DNA from: Elusimicrobiota bacterium
GTDB taxonomy: Bacteria > Elusimicrobiota > Elusimicrobia > UBA1565 > UBA9628
Assembly: GCA_016212795.1 (NCBI GenBank)
Contig: JACRDT010000042.1
Span: 62,001 to 126,000 of the forward strand
Direction: 5' to 3'
DNA length: 64,000 nucleotides
The position numbers and the translations under genes were made by a program. Positions 15,048 through 24,671 of this stretch are shown piece by piece. The stretch's first letter is position 1. Each line of letters starts with the position of its first letter. The notes below the pieces were generated by a model that did not search any database, was not told the DNA's origin, and saw only the letters and a list, made by a program, of their open reading frames with translations.

Positions 15048-17549
15048 TCACGATGTCTTGCCCACGAAGACGTGCATGATGGGCGAGCGCTCCACGCGGC
15101 CCGCGGCGTCCTCGGCCTCGATGTAGTAATCCACGAGGACCTCGCTGCCCGGGCTCACCCTGGCGTGGGCCATGGCCGGCAGTTCGGGCACGCGGTCGCC
15201 CTTGGGCAGGTTCGACCACTCGGCCTGCGGGTAGGGGTCCTTGAGCGTCATGGCCGCCGCGTTCCATGGGCCGGCCGCGCCGCCTCCTTCGTGGGAGAGG
15301 TTCTCGGGACCCGGCGAGGTGCGACCATCGGACGAAACGCGCCATTTGAGCTCCACGCGCTTGAGTCCCGGGGCCGCGTAGACGAAGCCGTAGGCGTCGA
15401 ACTCGGGCGCGTAGGCGTGCGAGCGCCAGCCGTAGACCTCGCCGCGGTTCTCGCCGCCCGGGTTCCAGGGGAAGCGGTTGGGTCCCCAGATGGTGGGGCC
15501 GAGCCTCGGGGCGTCGGCGCCGAGGACCGTCTTCGCGGCGTCCATGGCCGCCTTGGCCGCGAGGACCGGGATCTGCAGGAAGTCCGGCTCCGGGCCGTAG
15601 TAGACGTGGCCGGAGTCGAAAGAGCGCAGGACCTGCTGGACCGCCTTCTCGAGCGGCCCTGCCGCGGGGTCGGTGTCGGCTTTGACGACCTCGGCCATGT
15701 CGAGCTCCCACCCTGGGTTCCCGGCCTTCATGGCGGCCTCGCCCTGCATGAGCCAGTGGACCGCCATGGTCAGCAGGGCGTGGAACTGGAGCTTGAAGTT
15801 CCAGGCCGAGGGATCGAACTCGGGCTTCGGCACGCCCGCGGTCTTGATGGGGGGCCAGAGCCAGCGGGTGAACTGCGGGGTGCCCCAGTCCGCGTTGGGC
15901 CAGGCGCCCGGCTCGACCCAGTCGATCACGTCGTCGGCCGGCACCGGGTAGCGCGCCAGGTACTCCTCGATGGTGCCGAACTGGTGGCCGTTGGCGTCGA
16001 GCCACTGGGCCAGCTTCGGCATGGACTCCATGTAGGAGCTGTGGCCGCCGCCCCAGGCGTTGTCGCCGTCCGTGTCGAGTCCCAGGGCGAGGGGCCGGCC
16101 CGCGGCAGCGTAGCGCGCGGCGTTTTGGACCACGTCGTTGGGGAAGTCCTGGTAGCCCGCGATGTAGGACGGCCCGCCCGCCATGGGAAAGACGATGACC
16201 TTGTACTCCCGGCCGTCGGCGGCCTTGTAGCGGAGCCAGTGCGGCAGGTAGGCGTAGGGGAGCGCGTCCTTGGAGTTCCGGCCGTCCTTGCCCGTGGTGG
16301 CGTAGTTCATCGGGTAGGGCGAGGCGGTGCGCTGGTCGGCCTTGTTCGGGGGCGGGAGGTTGGGCATGCCGTTCGCGTCGTAGCCTGTGAGGCTGCGGCT
16401 CACGTGGTGGCTGTCCACCACCACGACCTGAACGCCCGCCTTCACCAGGGCCGGCACCATCTCCGGGCTGAACCCCACCTCGGGGGGACGGAAGATCTTG
16501 AGCCGGCCGGCTTGCGCCGCGCCGCCGGGGGCTCCCCCCCAGAACTCCTTCATGAGGAGCTCGTGGTAGCGCACGTTCCAACGGACCAGGGCGTCTGCGG
16601 CCGAGCCCCACGGCAGGAGCCCGTAGAGGAAGTGGAAGCCCGTCAGCGCCATCTCCATGCGCGGGGTTCCCTGGGCGGTCTTCCAGCCGATGGCCTCGCG
16701 CCAGCGCGCCACCCAGCCCATGCCCCAGAGCTTGCGCGCGATCTCCATGAGGGCCGCGGTGAACGAGACCGTGAGCCCGCCGGGCTTGTTCGCGCCCCAG
16801 CCCAGGCGGTTCATGATCTCGCGCAGGGCCCCGGCCGGGTGCTCGCCGTTGGTGGCCTTGACCTTGTCGTCCGCGGCCATGTCCCCGGCGACGTGGTCCC
16901 AGGAGCGGTGCGGGTAGTGCAGGTGCAGGATGCGCGAGGCGTAGACCGGGGGCGCGTCCTGGCCTGCCCCCGCAGCCGCTGGTTCGGCGCCGTCCGACCC
17001 GGCGGGGTCCGCGGCCCCGGCGGCGGACTTGGTCCGCAGGAGCGCGTCCATGAGGGCCGCCCCGGCGGTCCGGGCTTCACCCGCCTCCATCCTCGCGACC
17101 TTGTCCGCGGCCGGCACCTCGGCGCCGTTGACCACGAGCGTCTCGCCGCGGCTCTCGACCTCGAGCCCCGCGCCCACGGAGCCCTTGGGCTCTTGGGCCG
17201 CAGGGCGGGAGTCCGGGGCGGCCGGCACGACGGGCTCGGCGAGGGCCGGCATCGGAGCTTGGGCCGCCGCGACCGGGGATGAGTCCGGCTGACGTACCGG
17301 AGAGGCCGAGGGCCCGGGCGGCGCGATCATGCCGGGCGCGGAGGGAAGCGCGAGCGGGCTCTTCAGGCCGGGAAGCTCAAGCCGTCCGCGGGACGGACCG
17401 GACACGGAGCCTGCCGCGCCCACGGGCATCGGGACGACCGGCGCGGCCGCGACGGGCCTCGCCACGGTCTGGGCCAGGGCCCGGCCCGGGGCCTGGATCA
17501 GGATGACGAAGGCGAGGAACGCGGCAAGGAAGGGCTTGAAGCGTGCCAT
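15048..17549 (-). CDS. exported GH57-like glycoside hydrolase
   Basis: The 833-residue protein has a signal peptide (MARFKPFLAAFLAFVILIQA) and about 190 residues of Pro/Ala-rich linker. The central region resembles family 57 glycosidases: an opening ILHLHYPHRSWDHVAGD, then FRPPEVGFSPEMVPALVKAG and VVVVDSHH, and later a stretch resembling the GH57 acid segment around DTDGDNAWGGGHSS. The C-terminal 130 residues look like a beta-sandwich accessory domain. GH57 enzymes act on alpha-glucans or related polymers by a retaining mechanism. The exact catalytic pair could not be assigned by eye, so activity and substrate are uncertain. A TATCAT lies 8 bases upstream of the ATG. Confidence 0.6.
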   Translation of the reverse strand: MARFKPFLAAFLAFVILIQAPGRALAQTVARPVAAAPVVPMPVGAAGSVSGPSRGRLELPGLKSPLALPSAPGMIAPPGPSASPVRQPDSSPVAAAQAPMPALAEPVVPAAPDSRPAAQEPKGSVGAGLEVESRGETLVVNGAEVPAADKVARMEAGEARTAGAALMDALLRTKSAAGAADPAGSDGAEPAAAGAGQDAPPVYASRILHLHYPHRSWDHVAGDMAADDKVKATNGEHPAGALREIMNRLGWGANKPGGLTVSFTAALMEIARKLWGMGWVARWREAIGWKTAQGTPRMEMALTGFHFLYGLLPWGSAADALVRWNVRYHELLMKEFWGGAPGGAAQAGRLKIFRPPEVGFSPEMVPALVKAGVQVVVVDSHHVSRSLTGYDANGMPNLPPPNKADQRTASPYPMNYATTGKDGRNSKDALPYAYLPHWLRYKAADGREYKVIVFPMAGGPSYIAGYQDFPNDVVQNAARYAAAGRPLALGLDTDGDNAWGGGHSSYMESMPKLAQWLDANGHQFGTIEEYLARYPVPADDVIDWVEPGAWPNADWGTPQFTRWLWPPIKTAGVPKPEFDPSAWNFKLQFHALLTMAVHWLMQGEAAMKAGNPGWELDMAEVVKADTDPAAGPLEKAVQQVLRSFDSGHVYYGPEPDFLQIPVLAAKAAMDAAKTVLGADAPRLGPTIWGPNRFPWNPGGENRGEVYGWRSHAYAPEFDAYGFVYAAPGLKRVELKWRVSSDGRTSPGPENLSHEGGGAAGPWNAAAMTLKDPYPQAEWSNLPKGDRVPELPAMAHARVSPGSEVLVDYYIEAEDAAGRVERSPIMHVFVGKTS

Positions 17550-17557
17550 CCGTGGTC

Positions 17558-17563
17558 ATGATA
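17558..17563 (-). promoter_or_regulatory. -10 element of the GH57-like gene
   Basis: TATCAT on the minus strand ends 8 bases before the ATG at 17549. No -35 is evident. This is another candidate leaderless start. Confidence 0.4.
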
Positions 17564-17673
17564 ACAAGATGCCGCCCCCGTCCGTATGGGCCGGATAGCT
17601 CAAATAGCGCACGGGAAAAGCCCCAGACCAGCTTGGGCCCATCGACCCCGCTTCCCGGTTCCCGGCGCGAGGA

Positions 17674-17690
17674 GTCGAGACCGTCTCGAC
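17674..17690 (-). terminator. short hairpin after the spermidine-synthase-like gene
   Basis: A perfect 7-base stem (GTCGAGA, loop CCG, TCTCGAC) starts 8 bases beyond the stop at 17698. It has no T-run. Confidence 0.4.
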
Positions 17691-17697
17691 AGCGTCC

Positions 17698-19689
17698 TCA
17701 ACGCAACGCCCTGAAGACGTTCTTGTAGTCGTCGCTCCACGCGTTCCCAGCGTCGGCTTGCACCCGGGACCAGCCCGCGGCCAGCAGTCTCGCGGCCAAG
17801 CCCCGGTCGCGAGTCCCGGCGAACCATTGCGACTCCCTCAGCCTGAGGGCGCCCGGGCCCTCTTCCGCGGGCACGGCCTCCCTGGCGAAGCCCTCCATCC
17901 CGAGCGCGTCCACGCCGGCGGCGAGGACGGGCGGCAGGTCGAGGTGATTGCTCGAGCAATGGACGACCAGCACGCCCGCGCTCCGGAGCCTGTATCCGTA
18001 GACCTCCAGGGCCTCCCGGGTCAGCAGGTGGAACGGGATGTTCGCGCCGTTGAACGCGTCTAGCACGATCATATCCAGGCTGCGCGGCGGCTCCTGCTCG
18101 AGCAGCATCCTGCCGTCCCCTATCCGGTACTTGATGCTCGCCTTGCTCTCGGCCAGGAAGGTGAAGAACTTCCGCGCCAGCCAGACCACGTCCGGATCGA
18201 TCTCGTAGACGGTCCAGCGGCTCTTGTCGCGGGCATACGGCGCCAGGTTCCCCGCGCCCAGGCCCACCAGTGCCACGTCGGCCGCCTCCGCGACCGCGAA
18301 GACGTCGGCGACGGGCGAGTTGGACCCGTAGTAGAGGAGGGGCGTGCGGCTCTTGCTCTTGTCGAGGTACTGCATGCCGTGGGGCGTGGCCCCGTGGATC
18401 ATGATCCGAACGCCCTCGGCCAGGTCGTCTTTGACATGGTAGGTCCCGTAGAAGTTCCGGAGCGCGTACACGTTCTCGACCCCGGGCACCGTCCTGTTCG
18501 ACGTCATGACGCCGGCAGCGAGCACGGCCGCCGCGACGGCGTATTTGCGCCAGCCCTCCAGCAGGCGCGGCGCGAACAGGAACAGGACGCTGGCCGCGAA
18601 CAGCATGAGCGCCGCGTCGATGTCGGCGTAGTGGGCGAAGACGTTGCGCGCCGCGGCCGGGAGCACCAGGCTGATCGCCGCGGTGCCGAGGAACCCGCCG
18701 GCCGAGATGGCGAGGTAGTACCTGGGCAGGAGGCCGTGGGCCGGCCTCATGCCGTAGAGCTCCCGGTTCAGGAGGAGGCAGCCGAGCAGCAGCAGCAGGT
18801 TCGCGCCGGCGAGCGTCATCATCCCCTGGGAGGCATGGAACACCTTGGCCAGCAGCAGCGCCGCCGCGAGGGAAGCGGCGAGAGCCGCGCGCAGGATGTG
18901 CCTCGACCAGGCCTCCCCGAAGTAATAGGCGGCGAAGGCCAGCAGGTAGACCAGGAGCGGCAGCGTCCACGTGAGCGGCATCGGGGGCACCATCGTGTTC
19001 ACGTAGTCGGTCACCGCGATCATGGCCGCCGTGGTCGCGGCCGGCAGCAGGACCCACATGAAGGCGGCGGGGGGCCGGTCTTCGCGCTGAGGCGGGGCCG
19101 CGACGTCCGCGATCTTCTCGTAGTCCTGCCTCAGCAGGAGCAGGAAGGCGCCCGCGTACACGCCGAAGAGGAGCCGCCAGAGCGCGTAGCTGGTCCTCAG
19201 GCGGAAGCACGTCTCGAAGACGAGCGGGTAGGACGCCAGCCCGAGCACCGCCCCGAGATTCGACCACCCGTAGATCGCGTAGGGGCTTCGGGTCCGGCTC
19301 TGCGGGGTCTGCGCGTACATCGCCTGGGCGATGGACGAGGTCGCGGACAAGAGCAGGAAGGGCAGGCCCAGGAAATAGAGCGATTTCAGGAGCATGTCGG
19401 CCGACGGGTTCCCGACCCAGAGGCGCGAGGGGAAACGCCACGGCATCAGGACGGCGGCCAGCCCCAGCAGGAACACGTGCAGCTTGAGGAAATTGCCGGG
19501 CATCGTCCTGCGCGGGATGATGGTGGCGTAGAGGTAGCCCAGGAGCAGGAGGCCCTGGAAGCAGAGCATGGAGGCAGTCCACACCTGGTAGCCGCCGCCG
19601 TAGAGCGGCAGCATGAACTGCCCGGCGATCAACTCGATCTGGAACAGCAGGAAAGCGCCGAGGAAGGCGACGAAGGAGAACCTCGCCAT
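17698..19689 (-). CDS. membrane-fused spermidine-synthase-like protein
   Basis: The 663-residue protein has an N-terminal half of about a dozen hydrophobic helices and a C-terminal half with a Rossmann methyltransferase-like fold. That half contains VALVGLGAGNLAPYA (motif I), YEIDPDVVWLARKFF (acidic ligand-binding loop) and RIGDGRMLL. This is the architecture of the widespread fused MFS/spermidine-synthase-like family. Authentic spermidine synthases transfer aminopropyl groups from decarboxylated SAM; membrane-fused members are not proven to do so. Its start is 6 bases after the stop of the SGNH/TPR gene, so the two form an operon. Confidence 0.82.
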   Translation of the reverse strand: MARFSFVAFLGAFLLFQIELIAGQFMLPLYGGGYQVWTASMLCFQGLLLLGYLYATIIPRRTMPGNFLKLHVFLLGLAAVLMPWRFPSRLWVGNPSADMLLKSLYFLGLPFLLLSATSSIAQAMYAQTPQSRTRSPYAIYGWSNLGAVLGLASYPLVFETCFRLRTSYALWRLLFGVYAGAFLLLLRQDYEKIADVAAPPQREDRPPAAFMWVLLPAATTAAMIAVTDYVNTMVPPMPLTWTLPLLVYLLAFAAYYFGEAWSRHILRAALAASLAAALLLAKVFHASQGMMTLAGANLLLLLGCLLLNRELYGMRPAHGLLPRYYLAISAGGFLGTAAISLVLPAAARNVFAHYADIDAALMLFAASVLFLFAPRLLEGWRKYAVAAAVLAAGVMTSNRTVPGVENVYALRNFYGTYHVKDDLAEGVRIMIHGATPHGMQYLDKSKSRTPLLYYGSNSPVADVFAVAEAADVALVGLGAGNLAPYARDKSRWTVYEIDPDVVWLARKFFTFLAESKASIKYRIGDGRMLLEQEPPRSLDMIVLDAFNGANIPFHLLTREALEVYGYRLRSAGVLVVHCSSNHLDLPPVLAAGVDALGMEGFAREAVPAEEGPGALRLRESQWFAGTRDRGLAARLLAAGWSRVQADAGNAWSDDYKNVFRALR

Positions 19690-19695
19690 GGGGCC

Positions 19696-21579
19696 CTAAT
19701 GCCGAGGCGCTTCCAGGATCCGGCGTGCTTCCTTGCGGAGCGCCTCGATCTCCTCTTGCTGCTTGAGCCTGCGGGAGGCCCTGATCATGCGGCCCGGCGG
19801 CGGCATCGCCGCCCGCGTCCTGGGCGCATCGCGCCGAGCGTTGGCGAGGGTCTCGCGGTAATAACGGATCTCCTTGAAGCGCTTCTCCAGCGCCGCGAGC
19901 TGGTCCAGTTCCGCCCAGGCCTCCTTGTCGCGGCCCAGCTTCGACAAGGCGAGCGCGCGCGATAGACGGAACAGCCGAGGTCCCGGGGCGAGCAGGGCTG
20001 TCTCATCGAAGTACCGCAGGGCCAACTCGTCTTGTCCGTTGCGGCGGTACATCTCCCCCACGTGCCGGAGCATCTGCGGCCACCAGCGGTCGACGTTGTC
20101 GGCCAGCGTCCGGTCCCAGCGGTTGCTCTGGAAGGCAGTCCGGAGAAAGTCCCGAAGGCCGCTGACGTTCGAGACCATGCCGGGGTCGAGCAGGCGCATA
20201 TGGTCGAAATGGGCGATGACGCGCTCGAAGTACCTCTCCTCGTCTTCCCACTCGTTCCACACCCGGATCATGAAGATCTCCCACTTCTTCCTGCGCAGGG
20301 CGTCCGCGGTCGGCGTCAGGGTGAGCGCCCGGCCCAACGCGGCCTGGTCCCAGGGGAGGCGCTCCGCCAGAACGCTCTTCCCGTGACGCGCGTCGTGGTC
20401 GCAGACCGCCTTCTCGATCGTCTTGGTGACGAGCGGGTCGCAGAAGCGGTCCCAATGCATCTCGTCATCGAAGCAGAATCCGTCCGCAAGGCCGTTCGGG
20501 TTCAAAGCGTTGAAGGAGGCCTCCACATCCGCCAGGATGCAGCCTTCTTCGAGGCAGACCTTGCGGGCGACCGCGTTGAGGGATGGGAGCGCGCCCTCCA
20601 GGTCGACCGCTTTGACATAGCTCGAGAGGGCGGCCGACGCGTTCCCTGCCGATTCCATCGCGCGCGCGAGCAGGTAATGGGCATGGGGCTGCTCCGGCTG
20701 GCGTTGGAGGTAGGCCCTCAGAAGCCGTATCGCCGCCTCCAGGTCTTTGCGCTCCCAGGCTTCCCACGCATCGAAGAACCCCTTGTCTCCCAGCGGAAGG
20801 GTCTTCCTGGGCGGCATGTCCCGGTAGTTCCGAGGAAGGGTGCACGCGACGATGGGGACGCCGCGCTTCCGGGCAAGGCGGACCATGCTCCTCAGGGTCC
20901 TTTCGAAGATCCGTCGCCTGGGGAGTTGCGAGTCCTTTCGACGTCTGGCCAGGAACAGATCCCAACGAGCCCGCAGGGACTCCCGCCAGATCCAAAGCAT
21001 CCTGCGAGCGGCTGTGCGTGCCGTCATCCGGCCTTCCCTGGCCAGGCTCCACAACGGAGAAGACCGGAGGTCGAAGTCCCCCCGCTCGTTGTTGCCGCTC
21101 ATCAAGACGACCAGGTCCGGCGAATAGTCCAGGAGCTCCTCGAGCGCCAGCAGCTCGCGCGGGCTGTCGTAGCCGCTCATCCCGCAGCCGACCGTCTCGA
21201 GCTTCGGGCCGGGGGATGCGGTCCTCAAGCCATCTTCCCAGCGGGGAACGAACTGCGCGGCGACCGACCCGCCCAGGACGAAGATGCGCGTCGTCCCGGC
21301 CTTCTTCGTGCGCGCGAAAGAGGCAGGGGACATCATGGGACGGCCGGCCGTCATGACCGGCTCCCCGGACGGCCCCGTGTCCGGGGTGAACATCTTCGTA
21401 TGGATGTCGCGATCGTAGTAGGACGCGTCATGGCGAAGGTCCTTCGTTTCTCGCGAGCATCCAGAGGTCGCGATCGAAAAGGCGATGGCCAGCAACGGCC
21501 AAGCTCCCAACAGTCTTGTCAGGCCGATCGCGCCGGGGCCGGCAGGCTCGATGTCGGAGTCGAGCCTGGAAGACGACAT
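19696..21579 (-). CDS. SGNH-hydrolase-like lipoprotein with TPR region
   Basis: The 627-residue protein carries a lipobox-like IATSGC after an N-terminal hydrophobic helix. SGNH-type blocks follow: IFVLGGSVAAQF (nucleophile Ser block), GCGMSGYDS (Gly block), LVVLMSGNNERGD (Asn block) and a late DEMHWDRF (Asp-x-x-His). The middle and C-terminal parts are helical with TPR-like repeats. Such proteins are often O-acyl esterases or acyltransferases of surface polymers. The ATG at 21579 is chosen because a TATAAT sits 6 bases upstream of it; the alternative start at 21600 would precede the promoter -10. The spermidine-synthase-like gene follows after 6 bases. Confidence 0.7.
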   Translation of the reverse strand: MSSSRLDSDIEPAGPGAIGLTRLLGAWPLLAIAFSIATSGCSRETKDLRHDASYYDRDIHTKMFTPDTGPSGEPVMTAGRPMMSPASFARTKKAGTTRIFVLGGSVAAQFVPRWEDGLRTASPGPKLETVGCGMSGYDSPRELLALEELLDYSPDLVVLMSGNNERGDFDLRSSPLWSLAREGRMTARTAARRMLWIWRESLRARWDLFLARRRKDSQLPRRRIFERTLRSMVRLARKRGVPIVACTLPRNYRDMPPRKTLPLGDKGFFDAWEAWERKDLEAAIRLLRAYLQRQPEQPHAHYLLARAMESAGNASAALSSYVKAVDLEGALPSLNAVARKVCLEEGCILADVEASFNALNPNGLADGFCFDDEMHWDRFCDPLVTKTIEKAVCDHDARHGKSVLAERLPWDQAALGRALTLTPTADALRRKKWEIFMIRVWNEWEDEERYFERVIAHFDHMRLLDPGMVSNVSGLRDFLRTAFQSNRWDRTLADNVDRWWPQMLRHVGEMYRRNGQDELALRYFDETALLAPGPRLFRLSRALALSKLGRDKEAWAELDQLAALEKRFKEIRYYRETLANARRDAPRTRAAMPPPGRMIRASRRLKQQEEIEALRKEARRILEAPRH

Positions 21580-21585
21580 GGCGCC

Positions 21586-21591
21586 ATTATA
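21586..21591 (-). promoter_or_regulatory. -10 element of the SGNH/TPR operon
   Basis: Perfect TATAAT on the minus strand, 6 bases before the ATG at 21579, implying a leaderless transcript. No -35 match at standard spacing. Confidence 0.5.
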
Positions 21592-21733
21592 CATATTCAC
21601 GGCTCAAGCCCCTCCCGGCCTGCCTGCCGTCGACGGCCCCGGGACGATGGGACCCATCCTGGCTAGGGCTTTTCCCCGGGGGTCCGGCCCCCAAGGGCCC
21701 AGGCGCGAGAAGCCCGCGGACGCTACGCTTGTC

Positions 21734-22585
21734 ATGATGGGTGCGTCCTTGAGAAGAGCCTGGCCGCTGTGCGCGGCCGCCGTCCTCCTGCTCGGGGGTT
21801 GCACCCGGATATCCCAATCCTTATATCTGGCCAGCTACGACCGCGAGATCAGGAAAGGCGCGCGGGCCATCGAGGGCGCCCGGGACGACGTCCAGCGCGC
21901 GACGGGATACTCGCTGCGGGGCGGCGCCTACTCCGAGAAAGCCCGCTATTCGCGGGCTTTCAAGCTGATCCCCGCCGACGAATACGGCCGCCTGTTCGAC
22001 CTGTCGATCAAGGACCACGACCAGGCCGTCGCGCTCGATGGGGGCAGCGCCGAGGCGTATGTCAACCGGGGGCAGGCGTATTACGACCGGGCCGTCTTGG
22101 AGCACAGGGACAGCCAAGGAGACCGCCTGAAGGATTCCAGGCCGTGGTTCGACTCGGCGACCGCGGATTTCGCCAAGGCTGCCGAGCTGGATCCCCGACA
22201 CTACTTGGCCATCGACAGGCTCGGGCTCGTCCATGAGACGCTCGGCGAGATGGACAAGGCCATCGGCGACTACACGCGGGCGATGGGCCTGAATCCGCGC
22301 GGCAAGGTGAGGCTGGCCGACGCCTACTGCATGCGCGGGTCGTCCTATCAGAGAGAGAAGAAATTCGACTCCGCCGTCGCGGATTTCGAGAGGTCGATCG
22401 AGCTCGGCAGCGCGGCGGACGGGTGCTCGTGCGACCCCTACGATCCGTTGCTCGGCCTGTACATCGACGCGAGTCGGCGGTACGACAAGGCCTGGGACCT
22501 CGTCCATCAGGCGCGCAAGTCCGGGAGATGGATCGCGCCCGAATTGCTGGACCAATTGAAGAAGGATTCCGGGAGGAACGACTAG
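21734..22585 (+). CDS. TPR lipoprotein
   Basis: The 283-residue protein has a lipoprotein signal (LCAAAVLLLGGCTR, lipidated Cys about residue 22). At least four tetratricopeptide units follow, for example AEAYVNRGQAYYDRA, YLAIDRLGLVHETLGEMDKA and ADAYCMRGSSYQREKKFDSA. TPR lipoproteins scaffold envelope complexes; nothing here indicates the partner. Two adjacent ATGs (21734, 21737) are possible. It is divergent from the SGNH operon, with a 154-base gap. Confidence 0.78.
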   Translation: MMGASLRRAWPLCAAAVLLLGGCTRISQSLYLASYDREIRKGARAIEGARDDVQRATGYSLRGGAYSEKARYSRAFKLIPADEYGRLFDLSIKDHDQAVALDGGSAEAYVNRGQAYYDRAVLEHRDSQGDRLKDSRPWFDSATADFAKAAELDPRHYLAIDRLGLVHETLGEMDKAIGDYTRAMGLNPRGKVRLADAYCMRGSSYQREKKFDSAVADFERSIELGSAADGCSCDPYDPLLGLYIDASRRYDKAWDLVHQARKSGRWIAPELLDQLKKDSGRND

Positions 22586-22823
22586 CCGGCAATCAGGTCC
22601 CGTTCCTGCGAGCCCGTGGCGCGTCACGCGAGGCGGTCACTGGCGCTCCATCATGGGCTGGCTCGGCGCCGCCATCCGTTTCTGGGGCGAACCCGGCAAC
22701 AGGTCGTCAAGCCAAGGCTTCCGCCCCGTCCGCTGAAGTCCCCATAGGGCCCAGCATCCTCTAGGCTCAAAGACCGGCTCCTTGGTGCCTCAACGGCTTA
22801 AGACGAGCCCCGCCATTCGCGCC

Positions 22824-22829
22824 TATAAT
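22824..22829 (+). promoter_or_regulatory. -10 element of the HAD/AzgA operon
   Basis: TATAAT lies 12 bases before the ATG at 22842, giving a leader of only about 5 bases. A -35 is not clear. The preceding 220 bases hold nothing else I can name. Confidence 0.5.
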
Positions 22830-22841
22830 GAACACGACAAT

Positions 22842-24671
22842 ATGCGGCGTCGAACCTATGGGGCCGTCCTAGCCCTGCTCTGGGCTCCGGCCCAGGCTCA
22901 GCAGCGGGCCGTGGTCCGGATGCCGGTGCCGGCCATGCCTGCCGCGCCGGCCATCCCCGTCCCTGTCGCCAGGGGCCGGCAGCCCGGCGACCTCCTGCCC
23001 GCGCCCGCCTGGCCCGGCGGGCTCCTCGCGCCGAGCCGCGTCGTCGCCGTCGACGGCCTCCAGGCCGTCCCGCTCCAGGCGCCCACGGAATCCCCGGGCC
23101 TCCCGGTCCCGGCCAAGCCGGTCGAGGCCGTCTTCGAAGCGCCGGCTGCCCTGGAGCCCGGCCGCTGGCTCCCTGACAACAAGGAGCGTCTCGAGCGCCT
23201 CATCCGGGACCACGGCCGCGGCGGGCCGCGCTGGGACCCGAGCCGGCCCCCCTTGGCGACCTTCGATTGGGACAACACCATGATCCGCAACGACATCGGC
23301 GAGGCCGTCTTCTACCACGCCATCCGGGAGATGCGCTTCAAGTTCGAGCTGGGCGACCGGTTCTGGAGTCTGATCCCGGCGGCGTACGGCCGCGACGAGC
23401 TGCGCGCGAGCTACGAGTCCATCGCCGGCCTGCCGCCGGCGCAGGCCAAGCGGACGCCACAGTACCGCCGCTATCGGAAGATCTTCCACCGGATGTACGA
23501 CCAGGTCAAGCGCGACGGGGCCTCCCTCCACATCGACTACGGCTGGCTGGTCCAACTCATGGTCGGGTTCACGGTGCCCGAGCTGGAGGCCCTGGCCGAC
23601 GAAGTCATCGCGTTGGAGACCTCGCGTTCCCTGGGCCGCGAGCTGGTCGCCGAGCGCGATGGCGACCCGGACCCGGTGGCCGTGCCGACCGGCATCCGGG
23701 TCTACCCCGAGATGGCCGACCTCGTCCGCCGGCTGACCGCCGCGGGCTGGGAGGTGCGCGTCGTGAGCGCCACCGCCGAGCCCGTGGTGGCGCGCTTCGC
23801 CGCCGCCTTGGGCATCCCCCGCGGCCGGGTGCACGGGGCGCGCGTGCGCGTGGACGCGGGCAGGCTCACCGAGGAGCTCACCCAGCGCACCTGGGGCCAG
23901 GGCAAGGCGGACACGATCCTGGCCCAGGCCGGCCGGCCGAGCCTGCTCGCCGGCGGGGACAGCAACTCCGACCGGGAGATGCTCGAGCTCTCCCAGGGGG
24001 AGAGGCTCGTCATCGACCTCGGCCGCGAGCCCCTGCGCGGCGAGGCGCTCTCCCGCGGCTGGCTCCTCCAGCCGCCCTTCCTGGCCGCCGACGAGGGCGC
24101 GGCCGCGCCGGATGCCGTGGCGTCGGCGCTGCGAGACCCCGGCCTCATCCGCGCCGTCCCGTTCACGGACGGGTTCGAGACGGCCACGGCCGGGTTGCTC
24201 CGGCTGCCGGCCGAGACGGCCCGGGCCCTGCTCGACGCCAAGCTGCGCAGCCTGGGCAGGCAGATCACGGGGGAGGAGCCCGGCTTCGGCTGCTTCGACA
24301 GCCGTCTGGCCGCGGCGATCGCCGACGCGCATCACCGCCGCGACGACGTCCTCGCTCTGCGCCAGAGGCTGGCCCACGCCGTGAAGCTCGAGGCGTTCCT
24401 GGATGGGCGCGGCGGCGTGCTCCTGCGGGAGCGGGTGGGCCGGGCGCCGCGCGCCCTGCGGGAGCTCGTCGACGAGGACGAAGGCTCGCGCCTCCTGGCG
24501 GGCATGATGAACGGCCCCGCGTTGGACCGCCTGCGCCGGGCCGCCGAATGGCTCTCCCGCCACATGGCGGAGGCGGCCCGGGACCCGGACCGGCTGGATG
24601 AGGCCGCCCGGCAGCTGTGGCGGGATTGCCTGAGCCTGTGGGAGGCGCTGTGGCGCCAGGCCCGACCATGA
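22842..24671 (+). CDS. exported HAD-superfamily phosphatase
   Basis: The 609-residue protein starts with a signal peptide (MRRRTYGAVLALLWAPAQAQ) and a Pro-rich stretch of about 100 residues. A HAD domain follows: motif I FDWDNTMI with the nucleophile D142 and D144, motif II VVSATAEP, a lysine in QGKAD and motif IV GGDSNSDREM. The order and cap size resemble phosphoserine-phosphatase-like HADs. An exported HAD phosphatase probably releases phosphate from a periplasmic substrate. The stop overlaps the start of the purine permease gene (ATGA), so a nucleotide- or nucleoside-related substrate is an attractive guess and no more. Confidence 0.78.
   Translation: MRRRTYGAVLALLWAPAQAQQRAVVRMPVPAMPAAPAIPVPVARGRQPGDLLPAPAWPGGLLAPSRVVAVDGLQAVPLQAPTESPGLPVPAKPVEAVFEAPAALEPGRWLPDNKERLERLIRDHGRGGPRWDPSRPPLATFDWDNTMIRNDIGEAVFYHAIREMRFKFELGDRFWSLIPAAYGRDELRASYESIAGLPPAQAKRTPQYRRYRKIFHRMYDQVKRDGASLHIDYGWLVQLMVGFTVPELEALADEVIALETSRSLGRELVAERDGDPDPVAVPTGIRVYPEMADLVRRLTAAGWEVRVVSATAEPVVARFAAALGIPRGRVHGARVRVDAGRLTEELTQRTWGQGKADTILAQAGRPSLLAGGDSNSDREMLELSQGERLVIDLGREPLRGEALSRGWLLQPPFLAADEGAAAPDAVASALRDPGLIRAVPFTDGFETATAGLLRLPAETARALLDAKLRSLGRQITGEEPGFGCFDSRLAAAIADAHHRRDDVLALRQRLAHAVKLEAFLDGRGGVLLRERVGRAPRALRELVDEDEGSRLLAGMMNGPALDRLRRAAEWLSRHMAEAARDPDRLDEAARQLWRDCLSLWEALWRQARP

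Noticed and set aside
15072..17282. Very long open frame antisense to the GH57-like gene, and similar ones at 33065-35680, 35918-37777, 28122-29714 and 18379-19965
   Set aside because: In DNA this GC-rich the third-position bias of a real gene leaves long stop-free frames on the opposite strand. The translations are Arg/Gly/Val/His-rich with no domains, and the sense genes have recognisable families and motifs.
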